54,449 nucleotides of DNA from Pseudomonadota bacterium (lineage in GTDB: Bacteria; Pseudomonadota; Gammaproteobacteria; Burkholderiales; Rhodocyclaceae). The stretch spans positions 1 through 54,449 of the forward strand of contig JAKOZI010000070.1 in NCBI GenBank assembly GCA_029780075.1, in the 5' to 3' direction. This document shows positions 46,273-54,449 of this stretch, one piece after another; the first letter of the stretch is position 1, and each line of letters begins with the position of its first letter. Both the position numbers and the translations under genes were made by a program. The notes under the pieces are model-generated. The model was not told where the DNA came from. It searched no databases and saw only the letters and a program-made list of their open reading frames with translations.

Positions 46273-47454
46273 ATGCAAAAGAAACTCATCGCACTGGCAG
46301 TCGCCAGCCTGGCTTCGGGCGCTGCTTTTGCCCAGACCAACGTCACCATTTACGGCATCGCCGATGCCGGCTATGTTTATAGCTCGGGCGATCCTGGCAA
46401 GTTGGCCGGCGTAAACATCCCGGGCACCAACACCTTTAGTGGTATCGTAAGCGGCATTCTCAGCGGCTCGCGCCTCGGTTTTCGTGGTGAAGAAGCACTC
46501 GGCAACGGCCTGAAGGCGATCTTCACCCTCGAATACGCGCTGAACATCGACACCAACGCCGGCCTCGGCTACTCCGGCAGCTCAACTGGCCTGAATTCTC
46601 GGCAGCAGTTCGTCGGCCTCTCTAGCGCCACCCTGGGTACCGTAGCACTTGGTCGCCAGTATTCCCCAGGTTACCAGGCAACGGCCAATAATGACCCGAT
46701 GGGTGGCGCCCTGGTCGAATCGCAATCCTTCCTTTCAGCCAACGCCGGTTACACCATCACCCCGAATAGTGCCGCTCGCTGGGACAACGCGCTGACCTAC
46801 ACCACCCCGAACTGGAGCGGCTTCAGCGCCAAGGCCATCTACTCCTTTGGTGAGACGCAGGACGCCTTCGGTACCTACAACGACAAGAATGTCAGCGTTA
46901 CAGATAACAGCAAGTGGGCGCTCGGTGCCAACTATGCCAACGGCCCGCTCAACATCGACGTGGTCTATCAGGCACGCGACAACATCAGACCGACTGGCAC
47001 TCCTGCCATCAACTCATTTGATACCCAGGAGTGGTACGTTGGTGGCAGCTATGACCTGAAAATGGTCAAGCTCATGGGTAGCTGGCAGGGCATGAACGTC
47101 AGCAACTCTACACGGCTGATCAACAACAGCCAGGTCGACAGCCAGCTCTGGCAGATTGGCGCGGTCATCCCGGTTCTCTCCGCCAGCAACATTCATCTGG
47201 GTTATGCTCAGTTGATGATGGATGGCAACAATAAGGCGGTAATTCCGCTGACCGGCGACTCGCAGTCTGCCACCCTGGCTTGGACAACCGCCTTGTCGAA
47301 GCGCACCACCTTTTACGCAGGTTATGTCTGGGCCTCAAACGACAAAAAGAGCATTGCTGCAGCCCCGGTGGGTGGTGGCATCCTGACTGGCGCGATTGGC
47401 GCACGTGGCGAGGATAGCAATACCGTCACGGCTGGCCTTCGTCACTCGTTCTAA
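46273..47454 (+). CDS. Outer-membrane porin, betaproteobacterial type (copy 1)
   Basis: A 393-residue trimeric-porin-type protein. Signal peptide MQKKLIALAVASLASGAAFA, then QTNVTIYGIADAGYVYSSG. Family features include SRLGFRGEEALGNGLKAIFTLEY, RQQFVGLSSATLGTVALGRQYSPGY and YVGGSYDLKMVKLMGSW, ending TVTAGLRHSF with the C-terminal phenylalanine used for outer-membrane insertion. Ribosome site AGAGGAG lies before the ATG. Closely similar to the next porin; its own terminator follows. Confidence 0.95.
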   Translation: MQKKLIALAVASLASGAAFAQTNVTIYGIADAGYVYSSGDPGKLAGVNIPGTNTFSGIVSGILSGSRLGFRGEEALGNGLKAIFTLEYALNIDTNAGLGYSGSSTGLNSRQQFVGLSSATLGTVALGRQYSPGYQATANNDPMGGALVESQSFLSANAGYTITPNSAARWDNALTYTTPNWSGFSAKAIYSFGETQDAFGTYNDKNVSVTDNSKWALGANYANGPLNIDVVYQARDNIRPTGTPAINSFDTQEWYVGGSYDLKMVKLMGSWQGMNVSNSTRLINNSQVDSQLWQIGAVIPVLSASNIHLGYAQLMMDGNNKAVIPLTGDSQSATLAWTTALSKRTTFYAGYVWASNDKKSIAAAPVGGGILTGAIGARGEDSNTVTAGLRHSF

Positions 47455-47480
47455 TTTGACGTTGCTCAATGGCTTCTGCA

Positions 47481-47507
47481 ACGGGCGCTTAGGCGCCCGT
47501 TTTTTTT
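47481..47507 (+). terminator. Rho-independent terminator after porin 1
   Basis: Perfect stem ACGGGCGC/GCGCCCGT with loop TTAG followed by seven further T. Confidence 0.92.
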
Positions 47508-47832
47508 GTGCGCGCGCTGAAGGACAGTGCAGAGCCAGATCTTGACCAGGCCGGTCTGAAGCGCACCCCAGCCGCGGTCGGACCGTCCGCCGGCCAAGAC
47601 CCGCCGCTGGCCACCGCATCGGACAAGAAAGCCCCGAACGCTTCAGAGCAGTGACTAAAATACAACAACCGCTCTTCTCTGCGCTCAAGGAACACGCATA
47701 AAACTTGCCCAAGGCCGGATGGCCTGCGAGAATCGAGTCGACTTCCGCCACTGGCCACTCGAAGGTATCGATCCAGACTCTGGCGGAGCAAGATTTTTGC
47801 TTCATTTTTTTGATTTACAGGAGATATCACTC
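47508..47832 (+). other. Intergenic region between the two porins
   Basis: 325 bp without a supported gene; it must hold the promoter and 5' UTR of porin 2. A TAAAAT hexamer occurs at about 47656-47661, without a clear -35. Confidence 0.4.
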
Positions 47833-48984
47833 ATGCAAAAGAAACTCATTGCTTTGGCAGTTGCCGGGCTGGCATCGGGTCTTGCTTCCGCGCAGACCAA
47901 CGTCACCATCTACGGCGTCCTTGATCTGGCCTATGTTTATAGCTCGGGTAGCGCCGGCCGCATCAACGGGGTCAAGGTTCCCGGCACCAACACGTTCAGC
48001 GGCATTTCCGGCATTGGCGCCGGCAACCGCCTGGGGTTCAAGGGCGAAGAAGCCCTCGGCAACGGCCTCAAGGCTGTGTTCACCCTGGAGTATGGCCTCG
48101 ACCCTGACTCCAACTGCGGTGTCGGCACCTGCGGTCTGAACGCCCGTCAGCAGTTTGTCGGACTGGCCAGCAAATTCGGCACTGTCGCCCTCGGACGTCA
48201 GTACGCCCCGGGTTTTAACGCCACCGCCAACAACGACGCACTTGATGCCAGCGACTTCGGCATTCAGTCGAGTCTCAGTGCGATCAACGGCATGACGATC
48301 ACACCGAACAGCCCGGCCCGTTTCAACAACGCCATCACCTACACCAGCAACGACCTGTCAGGCTTCAAGATCAGCGCGATCTACGGCTTCGGCGAGAGCG
48401 GGCTGGGGGGCACTTACAACGACAAGATCAACAGCACATGGGACAACAGTCAGGCTGGCATCGGCCTGAACTACGCCAATGGCCCGCTCAACCTTGATGC
48501 CGTCTTCCAGTCACGCCTTTCCTTCGCGCCGGCCAACGGCAATCCGCCTCCGTACAAGCGACCCGGCAGTAGCAAGAGCATCAACGAGTGGTACGTGGGT
48601 GGTAGCTACGACTTCAAGGTTGTCAAGATCTTCGGCAGCTACCAGGCTCTCGAAAATAATAACGACATCATCGCTACCGGCATCGACAACAGCGACCTCT
48701 GGTCAGTCGGCGTCACCGCACCAATCGGTCGCGGCACCCTCGGCCTGAGCTATGGCCGACTGACCACCGACCGCAACTACGCTTCGGACGGTGTGAGCTG
48801 GGGTGCGGGCACCCAGTACACCTACCCGCTCTCGAAGCGCACCTCGATCTATGGCGCTTACAGCTATTTCAGCAACAACAACAACGTCTTCCTGCCTGGC
48901 CAGGCGATTGCTGTTCCAGGTATCGTCGGTGCCAGCGGCGAAAGCAACTATGCTCTGGGTGCGGGCATCACGCACAGCTTCTAA
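47833..48984 (+). CDS. Outer-membrane porin, betaproteobacterial type (copy 2)
   Basis: A 383-residue paralogue of the preceding porin. Signal peptide MQKKLIALAVAGLASGLASA, then QTNVTIYGVLDLAYVYSSG. It shares GEEALGNGLKA, ARQQFVGLAS, GTVALGRQYAPGF, ITPNSPARFNNAITYTS and YVGGSYDFKVVKIFGSY, and ends YALGAGITHSF. The loops differ: this copy has a short Cys-containing segment CGVGTCG and a PPPYKRPGSS loop absent from copy 1. Ribosome site ACAGGAG precedes the ATG at 47833; the frame extends upstream to 47719 without signal-peptide sense. Confidence 0.95.
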   Translation: MQKKLIALAVAGLASGLASAQTNVTIYGVLDLAYVYSSGSAGRINGVKVPGTNTFSGISGIGAGNRLGFKGEEALGNGLKAVFTLEYGLDPDSNCGVGTCGLNARQQFVGLASKFGTVALGRQYAPGFNATANNDALDASDFGIQSSLSAINGMTITPNSPARFNNAITYTSNDLSGFKISAIYGFGESGLGGTYNDKINSTWDNSQAGIGLNYANGPLNLDAVFQSRLSFAPANGNPPPYKRPGSSKSINEWYVGGSYDFKVVKIFGSYQALENNNDIIATGIDNSDLWSVGVTAPIGRGTLGLSYGRLTTDRNYASDGVSWGAGTQYTYPLSKRTSIYGAYSYFSNNNNVFLPGQAIAVPGIVGASGESNYALGAGITHSF

Positions 48985-49009
48985 AATCCAGACCAGCCGT
49001 TGGGAAAAT

Positions 49010-49033
49010 GGGCGCTTCGGCGCCCGTTTTTTT
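49010..49033 (+). terminator. Rho-independent terminator after porin 2
   Basis: Stem GGGCGC/GCGCCC with a stable TTCG tetraloop, then a T-run of seven. Nearly the same stem as the terminator of porin 1. Confidence 0.92.
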
Positions 49034-49079
49034 ACTACCAAAGCAGATCGAACGGACAACAGAATAACAAACATCGCGC

Positions 49080-49108
49080 TTGCGCCGAGTTGCTTCATTC
49101 TGTAAAAT
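49080..49108 (+). promoter_or_regulatory. Predicted sigma70 promoter of rpsT
   Basis: TTGCGC (49080-49085), a 17 bp spacer, and TAAAAT (49103-49108), about 48 bp before the rpsT start. Ideal spacing and a good -10. Confidence 0.6.
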
Positions 49109-49155
49109 CCTGGCCTTTCCATCTCACCAGAAGTTATTGATAGGGACAATCATTC

Positions 49156-49422
49156 ATGGCCAATAGCGCACAAGCGCGCAAGCGCGCCCGCCAAGCCGTC
49201 AAGCAACGCGCCCACAACGCCAGCCTGCGCTCCAGCCTCCGTACCGCCGTCAAGCGCGTGCAAAAGGCCGTTGTGGCTGGCGACAAGGCAGCCGCACAGA
49301 GCATTTACCAGGAGTCGGTGGCGGTGATCGATCGCATCGCCGACAAGAAGATCATCCACAAGAACAAGGCCGCCCGCCACAAGAGCCGCCTCGCCGCACA
49401 GGTCAAGGGCCTCAGCGCCTAG
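49156..49422 (+). CDS. rpsT: 30S ribosomal protein S20
   Basis: An 88-residue, very basic helical protein binding 16S rRNA. The opening [21 protein letters not shown] and the later [20 protein letters not shown] are diagnostic S20 sequence. Monocistronic: own promoter upstream and a hairpin terminator 29 bp downstream. Confidence 0.98.
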   Translation: MANSAQARKRARQAVKQRAHNASLRSSLRTAVKRVQKAVVAGDKAAAQSIYQESVAVIDRIADKKIIHKNKAARHKSRLAAQVKGLSA

Positions 49423-49450
49423 CGTTCTGGAGTCGAACTTCGGCAATTGG

Positions 49451-49480
49451 AAACGGCGCCAAGGGGCGCCGTTTCTATTT
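49451..49480 (+). terminator. Terminator after rpsT
   Basis: Perfect stem AAACGGCGCC/GGCGCCGTTT with loop AAGG, followed by CTATTT. The flanking A and T runs make it potentially bidirectional. Confidence 0.88.
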
Positions 49481-49685
49481 CGCGTCACTGCGTCATCCTT
49501 TCCCAAGCAGCCCCGCACCGGAGAAGGAAGCGCCACCTGCAGCACAACTCCCGGCGTTCTGTCTGCGCGCCGGCTTATCCGATGCCCGAGCAATTGCCGA
49601 TCCAAGGTATAATTTTGGGCTGGACGTTGAATATTAGGTCGTGCTAATATTACTTGTGACGGGGATGGTTATGGCTGCGGTGAAG

Positions 49686-50336
49686 ATGGACATGGAACAG
49701 GCTCGCTTCAACATGATCGAGCAACAGATCCGCCCTTGGGAGGTGCTGGATCCGGAGGTACTGGATATCCTGGCAATGGTCAGGCGTGAAACTTTTGTAC
49801 CCGAGGCGCTCAAGGCACTCGCTTTTGCCGACCTGGAGTTGCCCATTGGCAACGGGCAGACAATGCTGCCGCCGAAGATCGAAGCGCGTGTTCTCCAGGA
49901 ACTGGGCGTCAGGAACACCGATATCGTGCTCGAGGTCGGCAGCGGCAGCGGCTACATGGCCGCACTCCTGGCCTCAAAAGCCGAGTACGTACACACCGTC
50001 GAGATCGACCCGGTTCTCGCCGAAACCGCACGGCGCAACCTGCGACAGGCCGGGGTAGTCAACGTCAGCGTCGAAATCGGTGACGCGGCACGCGGATGGT
50101 CGGGACCGTCGCCCTACGACGTGATCGTCCTCTCGGGTTCCCTCCCGGAACTTCCCGACGCCTTCCTGCAGCAACTCAAACTCGGCGGCCGCCTGATGGC
50201 GTTCATCGGTACGGCACCGGTCATGCAGGCACGCCTGATCATCCGTAGCGATGATCAGGCGTTCAACTCGATCAACCTCTTTGAAACCGTGGTTCCGGCG
50301 CTGATAACCGGCAAACGCCAGAGATTCGTCTTCTGA
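49686..50336 (+). CDS. Protein-L-isoaspartate O-methyltransferase-like protein
   Basis: A 216-residue Pcm-family protein: MEQARFNMIEQQIRPWEVLD, RRETFVPEALKALAFADLELPIG, GQTMLPPKIEARVLQELG, and the SAM loop VLEVGSGSGYMAALLAS with HTVEIDPVLAETARRNL. Repair activity is assumed from the family. The exact start is uncertain: ATGs at 49665, 49671, 49686 and 49692 are all possible. It is followed 15 bp later by a rhodanese gene and then tolC, probably one operon. Confidence 0.88.
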   Translation: MDMEQARFNMIEQQIRPWEVLDPEVLDILAMVRRETFVPEALKALAFADLELPIGNGQTMLPPKIEARVLQELGVRNTDIVLEVGSGSGYMAALLASKAEYVHTVEIDPVLAETARRNLRQAGVVNVSVEIGDAARGWSGPSPYDVIVLSGSLPELPDAFLQQLKLGGRLMAFIGTAPVMQARLIIRSDDQAFNSINLFETVVPALITGKRQRFVF

Positions 50337-50351
50337 GGGCGGCCTCCCTCG

Positions 50352-50705
50352 ATGCACCACCTCTCGGCAGTCGAACTGGCAGAGTGGCTGGCGGCAGGCG
50401 AGCCGTCTCCGGGGACCGCGACCTCCCTGGAACGGCAAGAGCCGATGCTGCTGGATGTTCGCGAGCCCTGGGAGTACGCGTTGTGCCATATCGCCGGATC
50501 GGTTCTGATGCCGATGCGGACCTTGCCGACCCGGCTCAATGAGCTTGACGCCACCGCCGACATTGTCGTGATCTGCCACCACGGCGTGCGCAGCTTGCAG
50601 GTCGGAGCCTTCCTCGAACGCCAGGGCTTCAGCGCCATCTACAATCTCTCCGGGGGGGTCGATGCGTGGGCAAACGATGTTGAACCGGCCATGGACAAGT
50701 ACTGA
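50352..50705 (+). CDS. Rhodanese-like sulfurtransferase
   Basis: A 117-residue single rhodanese domain: MLLDVREPWEYALCHIAGSV, the active-site loop CHHGVRS with C75, and GFSAIYNLSGGVDAWANDV at the C-terminus. The cysteine loop is complete, so persulfide transfer is likely; the partner is unknown. No signal peptide. Confidence 0.92.
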   Translation: MHHLSAVELAEWLAAGEPSPGTATSLERQEPMLLDVREPWEYALCHIAGSVLMPMRTLPTRLNELDATADIVVICHHGVRSLQVGAFLERQGFSAIYNLSGGVDAWANDVEPAMDKY

Positions 50706-50720
50706 AAGCGAGTTAGCGTC

Positions 50721-52079
50721 ATGCCCCTGAAACTCAGCGCCGGCAAATACCGTTTTGTACTGGTGGCTCTGCTGTCGGCCATTCCGGCGTTTGCCGCCGA
50801 TCTGGTACAGGTGTACCGTGAAGCTCTGGCGTACGACGCCCAGTACGCTACGGCACGCGCGACCGCCGCCGCCGGGCGAGAAAAACAGCCGCAGGCTCTC
50901 GCCGGCCTGCTGCCGAACATTGGCGCGAGCGGCAACACCTTCGGGAACGACACCCGCTACGCGGTCACCAGCAACGACATCACGGGCTTCTCGGTCAAGA
51001 AAAACTATCAGAACAGGTACAACAGCAACAGCTACGGCGTCAACCTGACACAACCGCTTTTCCGCTGGCAGAACTTCGTGCAATACGATCAGTCCAGGCT
51101 GCTGGTGATGCAGACCGAGGCCAACTTCGCACAGGCGGGTCAGGACCTCATCCTGCGCGTGGCACAGGCTTATTTCGACGTCCTGTTCGCGATCGAAAAC
51201 CTGCGTGCCGTTCAGGCCAACAAGACGGCCATCGCACAGCAGTTGGCGCAGGCGCGGAAGAATTTCGAGGTCGGGACGGCGACGATCACCGACACTTACG
51301 AATCGCAATCGCGCTTCGACCTGGCCACCGCCCAGGAAATCGCCGCCGAGAACGACCTGGAAGTGAAGCGCTATGCGCTGCGCGTCCTCGTCGGCAAGGA
51401 TCCCGGCGAACTGCATCGACTCAAGCCGCAAGCGATGATGGAACCCCCGCAACCCGCCAGCATGGACCCGTGGGTCGAAGCGGCCGAACGCGACAACTTC
51501 GTCGTGCAGGCGCAACTGGCCGCCGCCGAAGCCGCCGACAAGGCGGTCGACATCAACCGCGCCGGGCATTACCCGACGGTCGATGTGGTCGCCAACTACG
51601 GGTACAACAATGGCCCGGGTCAGCTTGGCGCCGGATCGATCGATACGGTTACCGGCCAGGTCGGTCTGCAGATCAGCATCCCCATTTTTCAGGGTGGGGC
51701 GGTCAACTCGAGAACGCGCGAAGCCATCGCCCGCCGTGACGCCGAACGGGCGGGGCTGGACAGCGCCAGGCGCAACTCGGCGCTCGGCGCGCGCCAGGCT
51801 TACCTCGGCGTGGTCAACGGTCTGGCCGGCGTCCGCGCGCTCGACGCGGCGCTGGTTTCGAGCCTCAGTTCCCTGGAGTCCAATCGACTCGGATACGAGG
51901 TCGGCGTACGCATCAACATCGATGTGCTCAACGCCGAAAACCAGGTGTACGTCACCCGGCGCGATCTGGCGAAAGCCCGCTTCGACACCTTGCTGGCGCA
52001 ACTCAAGCTGAAGGCGGCTGTCGGCTCGCTCAGCGAGTCCGACCTGGAACGGGTCAACACCCTTTTCGAGGCTCCATAA
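50721..52079 (+). CDS. tolC: TolC family outer-membrane efflux/secretion channel
   Basis: A 452-residue protein with a signal peptide (core FVLVALLSAIPAFA, cleavage before ADLVQVYREAL). The duplicated TolC helical-barrel repeats show YDAQYATARATAAAGREKQPQ, LFRWQNFVQYDQ, FEVGTATITDTYESQSRFD, GLQISIPIFQGGAVNSRTREA and YEVGVRINIDVLNAENQVY. It forms the outer-membrane exit duct of tripartite efflux pumps or type I secretion. It converges with waaA and overlaps it by 26 bp at the 3' ends. Confidence 0.93.
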   Translation: MPLKLSAGKYRFVLVALLSAIPAFAADLVQVYREALAYDAQYATARATAAAGREKQPQALAGLLPNIGASGNTFGNDTRYAVTSNDITGFSVKKNYQNRYNSNSYGVNLTQPLFRWQNFVQYDQSRLLVMQTEANFAQAGQDLILRVAQAYFDVLFAIENLRAVQANKTAIAQQLAQARKNFEVGTATITDTYESQSRFDLATAQEIAAENDLEVKRYALRVLVGKDPGELHRLKPQAMMEPPQPASMDPWVEAAERDNFVVQAQLAAAEAADKAVDINRAGHYPTVDVVANYGYNNGPGQLGAGSIDTVTGQVGLQISIPIFQGGAVNSRTREAIARRDAERAGLDSARRNSALGARQAYLGVVNGLAGVRALDAALVSSLSSLESNRLGYEVGVRINIDVLNAENQVYVTRRDLAKARFDTLLAQLKLKAAVGSLSESDLERVNTLFEAP

Positions 52080-53328
52080 GCCGCTGCACCAACGCCATCG
52101 TACGCACCGTGGCACCGCAGTGTGCCTGACTGAAACGCAGCGCGGCTGCACGCATGGCGCATAGTCGCGGTGGGTGCCCGATCAGTTCGCCGGCGGCAGT
52201 CGCCGCTTCTCCGACGTCTGCAACCTGCAGCGCAGCCCCACAGGCAATCGCATCGGCGCTGGCCTGCGCGAAATTGAAACTGTGCGGCCCAAGCAACACC
52301 GGGCAGCCACAGGCCGCCGCCTCGATCAGGTTCTGTCCACCAAAAGGCAAGAGCGTACCGCCGATCAGCGCCAGGTCGGCGAGCGTGTAATAGGCCGCCA
52401 TTTCACCCATGCTGTCGCCGAGCCAGACCTGCGTTGCGGGGGACGGCAAGGTCCCGGAGCTCCTTCGGCAGAGTCGCAGCCGACGCTCGTCGACGAGAGC
52501 GGCGACCGCGGCGAAACGTTGCGGATGGCGAGGTACCAGGAGCAGCAGCAAACCGGGAATGTGCAGCGCGGCAAACGCGTCGAGGATCAGTGCCTCCTCG
52601 CCTTCGCGGGTACTGGCCGCCAGCCACACCGGGCGGGCGCCAAGAGACTGCCGCCATGATTCCCCCTGGCGCAATTGTTCAGGTGCCGGCGAGACGTCGA
52701 ACTTCAGGTTCCCGCAAACGCTGACGCGACGCGCTCCGAGCTGCTGCAGGCGTTCGCCGTCGGCCACCGTTTGCGCAGCGACAGCGTTCAGGGAAGCCAG
52801 CGCCGGCCCGATCAGGCTCGGCAAGCGGGCGTAGCCACGCTGCGACCGAGCCGACAGGCGAGCGTTGATCAACGCCAACGGTAGATTGCGGTTTCCGGCA
52901 GCGGCGATCAGGTTTGGCCAGATCTCGGTTTCCATCAGCAGCCCGATCTGCGGACGAAAATGGTCGAGGAAGCGGGCGCAGGCACCCGGCAGATCGTAGG
53001 GCAGGTACGCCTGCAGCACGCGCCCCGGGTACCGTCGCAGCAGCTCGCCGCCCGCCGTTCGACCGGTCGGCGTCATGTGCGTCAGCAACACGCCGTGCGC
53101 CGGGTAGTCGCGCAACAGCGCGGCGATCAGCGGCTCGGCAGCCCGCGTCTCACCCACCGAAACCGCGTGCAGCCAGAGCAGTGGCTGTGCTGCATGCGCA
53201 CCATAAAAACCGTGCCGCTCGCCAAGCTGTTGCAGATACTCGGGCTGCCTGCGCGCCCGCCACAACAGCCGCAGCCAGACCAAAGGCATCGCCAGATAGA
53301 ACAGCAGCGAATAGATCAGACGGCTCAT
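52054..53328 (-). CDS. waaA: 3-deoxy-D-manno-octulosonic acid transferase WaaA (KdtA)
   Basis: Attaches Kdo to lipid IVA at the inner membrane. The 424-residue GT-B enzyme has an N-terminal membrane anchor (SLLFYLAMPLVWLRLLW), WLHAVSVGETRAAEPLI, METEIWPNLIAAA, LINARLSARS, STREGEEALIL, and the donor-site GGTLLPFGGQNLIEAAACG. The start overlaps the waaC stop by 4 bp. Confidence 0.96.
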   Translation of the reverse strand: MSRLIYSLLFYLAMPLVWLRLLWRARRQPEYLQQLGERHGFYGAHAAQPLLWLHAVSVGETRAAEPLIAALLRDYPAHGVLLTHMTPTGRTAGGELLRRYPGRVLQAYLPYDLPGACARFLDHFRPQIGLLMETEIWPNLIAAAGNRNLPLALINARLSARSQRGYARLPSLIGPALASLNAVAAQTVADGERLQQLGARRVSVCGNLKFDVSPAPEQLRQGESWRQSLGARPVWLAASTREGEEALILDAFAALHIPGLLLLLVPRHPQRFAAVAALVDERRLRLCRRSSGTLPSPATQVWLGDSMGEMAAYYTLADLALIGGTLLPFGGQNLIEAAACGCPVLLGPHSFNFAQASADAIACGAALQVADVGEAATAAGELIGHPPRLCAMRAAALRFSQAHCGATVRTMALVQRLMEPRKGC

Positions 53329-54280
53329 GCGCGCAGGGCCTGCGCGGCTACCGTCAGGACCTCCTGCACCGACGGTGGGGTACCCGCACCTCCGAGATTA
53401 CGCACGAAGCCGGTGCCGCAAACGCCGGTCAATGCCGGATCCGTCGCAATGTAGAGCGCGAGCACCGGCACGCGCAGGGCAGCGGCAAGGTGCGCCAGGC
53501 CGGTATCGACGCCGATCGCCAGGCTTGCGCGTGCGATCAGAGCCGCCACCTGCGGCAGGCGCAGGGGTGGCGCCACCACCGATCCGACCACCGCAGCGGC
53601 AAGGCGCTCGGCGCGCTGCCGTTCGAGCGCGTGACCAGAAGGCAGGACGGGCGTCAGTCCGCGCGCCAGGAGCGCCCGCCCGACCGCACACCAATGCCGT
53701 TCATCCCACAATTTGTCGTCGCGACTGGTCGCAGTCAGCAGCACCGCCAGAGGCCCCGTGGGCAGCCAGGAGAACGCACTCACCGGCGCGGCGATTCCGT
53801 AATCCAGCGGCAGGTCGAACGGGTACTCGAAAACTGCGGCGGCCAGCCAGCGGTTGCGCTGTACGGCGTGCACATTGCGCGGAATCACGAACGTGGCGTC
53901 GTAGAAACGCGCGGCGAGCGGTTCGCGCGCCGCTTCGGCGGCGTAACCACAACGCCTGCCTTGCGCCTGTCGGGCGATCAAGGCGCTTTTCAGCAAACCT
54001 TGCGTGTCGAGCACCACGTCGTAGCGCGTCTCGCCGATTCGCCGCCGGAAATCGCGCATTTCGCGCCAGGTGGCGAGTCCGCCAAGATTCTTGCGCCAGC
54101 GCCTGATGGCCACCGGGATGACCTGACCGACACCCGGATGCATTGACGGAACATCGGCAAAGGCCTCTTCGACACACCAGTCGATGCGGGCTTCCGGAAA
54201 GCTCCGGCGCAGGTCGCTGACACCGGGAGGTTGTGAATTACGTCACCGAGCGAAGAGGTCTTGACCAGTAGGATGCGCAT
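53325..54280 (-). CDS. waaC: Lipopolysaccharide heptosyltransferase I WaaC, frameshifted near the 5' end
   Basis: Adds the first heptose to Kdo2-lipid A. The start at 54280 gives MRILLVKTSSLGDVIHNLPV in one frame, the classical WaaC opening. The rest continues one frame over: SDLRRSFPEARIDWCVEEAF, PSMHPGVGQVIPVAIRRWRK, VVLDTQGLLKSALIARQA and GVDTGLAHLAAALRVPVLALY. The switch lies at about 54219-54224 and is explained by loss of one base between GTG and TCAGC. With that base restored the product would be about 318 residues, the family norm. Sequencing error, true mutation and slippage are all possible. A TATCAT -10-like hexamer lies at 54334-54329. Confidence 0.85.
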
Positions 54281-54380
54281 CGGTGAGCTGGCGGTGTGGG
54301 GGCGATCGGCGGGAGCCGAGAAGTGCGCATGATAGAAGATGCCAGCGCGCCTCAGGCCGGCTCGCAGCCCGACGAAGCGC

Positions 54381-54386
54381 TATAAT
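54381..54386 (+). promoter_or_regulatory. Candidate -10 element TATAAT for the gene entering at the right edge
   Basis: A perfect TATAAT lies 52 bp upstream of an ATG with GGAG in front of it. The matching -35 region is poor. It diverges from the waaC promoter region. Confidence 0.5.
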
Positions 54387-54438
54387 GCCGCCTCCTGCAA
54401 ACCCTGCGGCGACCCGGCCCCCTCTGGAGACACGCTCA

Positions 54439-54449
54439 ATGAATTCCCC
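54439..54449 (+). CDS. Start of an unidentified gene cut by the window edge
   Basis: ATGAATTCCCC begins a frame (MNS...) eight bases after GGAGA and downstream of a TATAAT box. Only three full codons are visible, so no product can be named. Confidence 0.4.

Noticed and set aside
49974..52151. A 725-codon minus-strand frame opposite pcm-like, rhodanese and tolC genes
   Set aside because: It spans three recognised genes and their gaps, and shows no domain.
53990..54280. A separate 96-codon gene starting MRILLVKTSSLGD
   Set aside because: Only its first 20 codons are WaaC-like; after the frameshift it becomes nonsense while the waaC sequence continues in another frame.

Overview
The window looks like chromosomal DNA of a GC-rich Gram-negative betaproteobacterium, most likely of the Rhodocyclales (an Accumulibacter- or Dechloromonas-like lineage). 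The reasons are lipid A/LPS genes (lpxC, gmhA, waaA, waaC), meso-DAP-type murein synthesis, two betaproteobacterial-type porins, trpGDC order, and an rsmI-yraN-gmhA-dolP block. The lineage call rests on gene content and style, not on any database comparison.

Layout. (1) 1-250: the 5' end of a DUF4338/DruA-like IS-type gene runs off the left edge. (2) 250-18110: a full dcw cell-division/cell-wall operon on the minus strand, mraZ-rsmH-ftsL-ftsI-murE-murF-mraY-murD-ftsW-murG-murC-ddl-ftsQ-ftsA-ftsZ-lpxC, tightly packed with many 1-4 bp overlaps and without murB. It has a promoter and a three-repeat MraZ box. (3) 18330-22102: RNase P RNA (rnpB) downstream of a minus-strand series rsmI-(small ORF)-pyrC-lipoprotein-DUF3025. 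The rnpB -10 box contains the DUF3025 stop codon. (4) 22116-26380: yraN, a secreted HIRAN-domain protein, gmhA, dolP, folB, plsY, tsaD. (5) 26541-36065: an accessory-looking stretch with a molybdopterin oxidoreductase, an alcohol dehydrogenase remnant, two unknown envelope proteins, ada, a methyltransferase, a GGDEF cyclase, and an XdhC-MocA pair without its hydroxylase. (6) 36170-43177: a beta-propeller protein, a secreted beta-helix protein, a Wzy/ligase-like polymerase carrying an inserted extracytoplasmic beta-sandwich, a divergent asparagine-synthetase-like enzyme lacking the glutaminase cysteine, and a DUF1640 coiled-coil protein. (7) 43550-45974: trpG-trpD-trpC. (8) 46273-49480: two tandem porins and rpsT, each with its own hairpin terminator. 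(9) 49686-54449: a pcm-like methyltransferase, a rhodanese, tolC, then convergent waaA and waaC; waaC carries a one-base frameshift near its 5' end.

Most of the window is housekeeping envelope biology: murein precursor synthesis and septation (dcw), lipid A and core heptose/Kdo assembly (lpxC, gmhA, waaC, waaA), phospholipid entry (plsY), outer-membrane lipoproteins and porins. The most novel-looking part is 37.3-42.9 kb. There the embedded domain in the polysaccharide polymerase, the adjacent beta-helix protein and the Cys-less amidotransferase homologue suggest an uncharacterised surface-glycan module. Its function is inference only.
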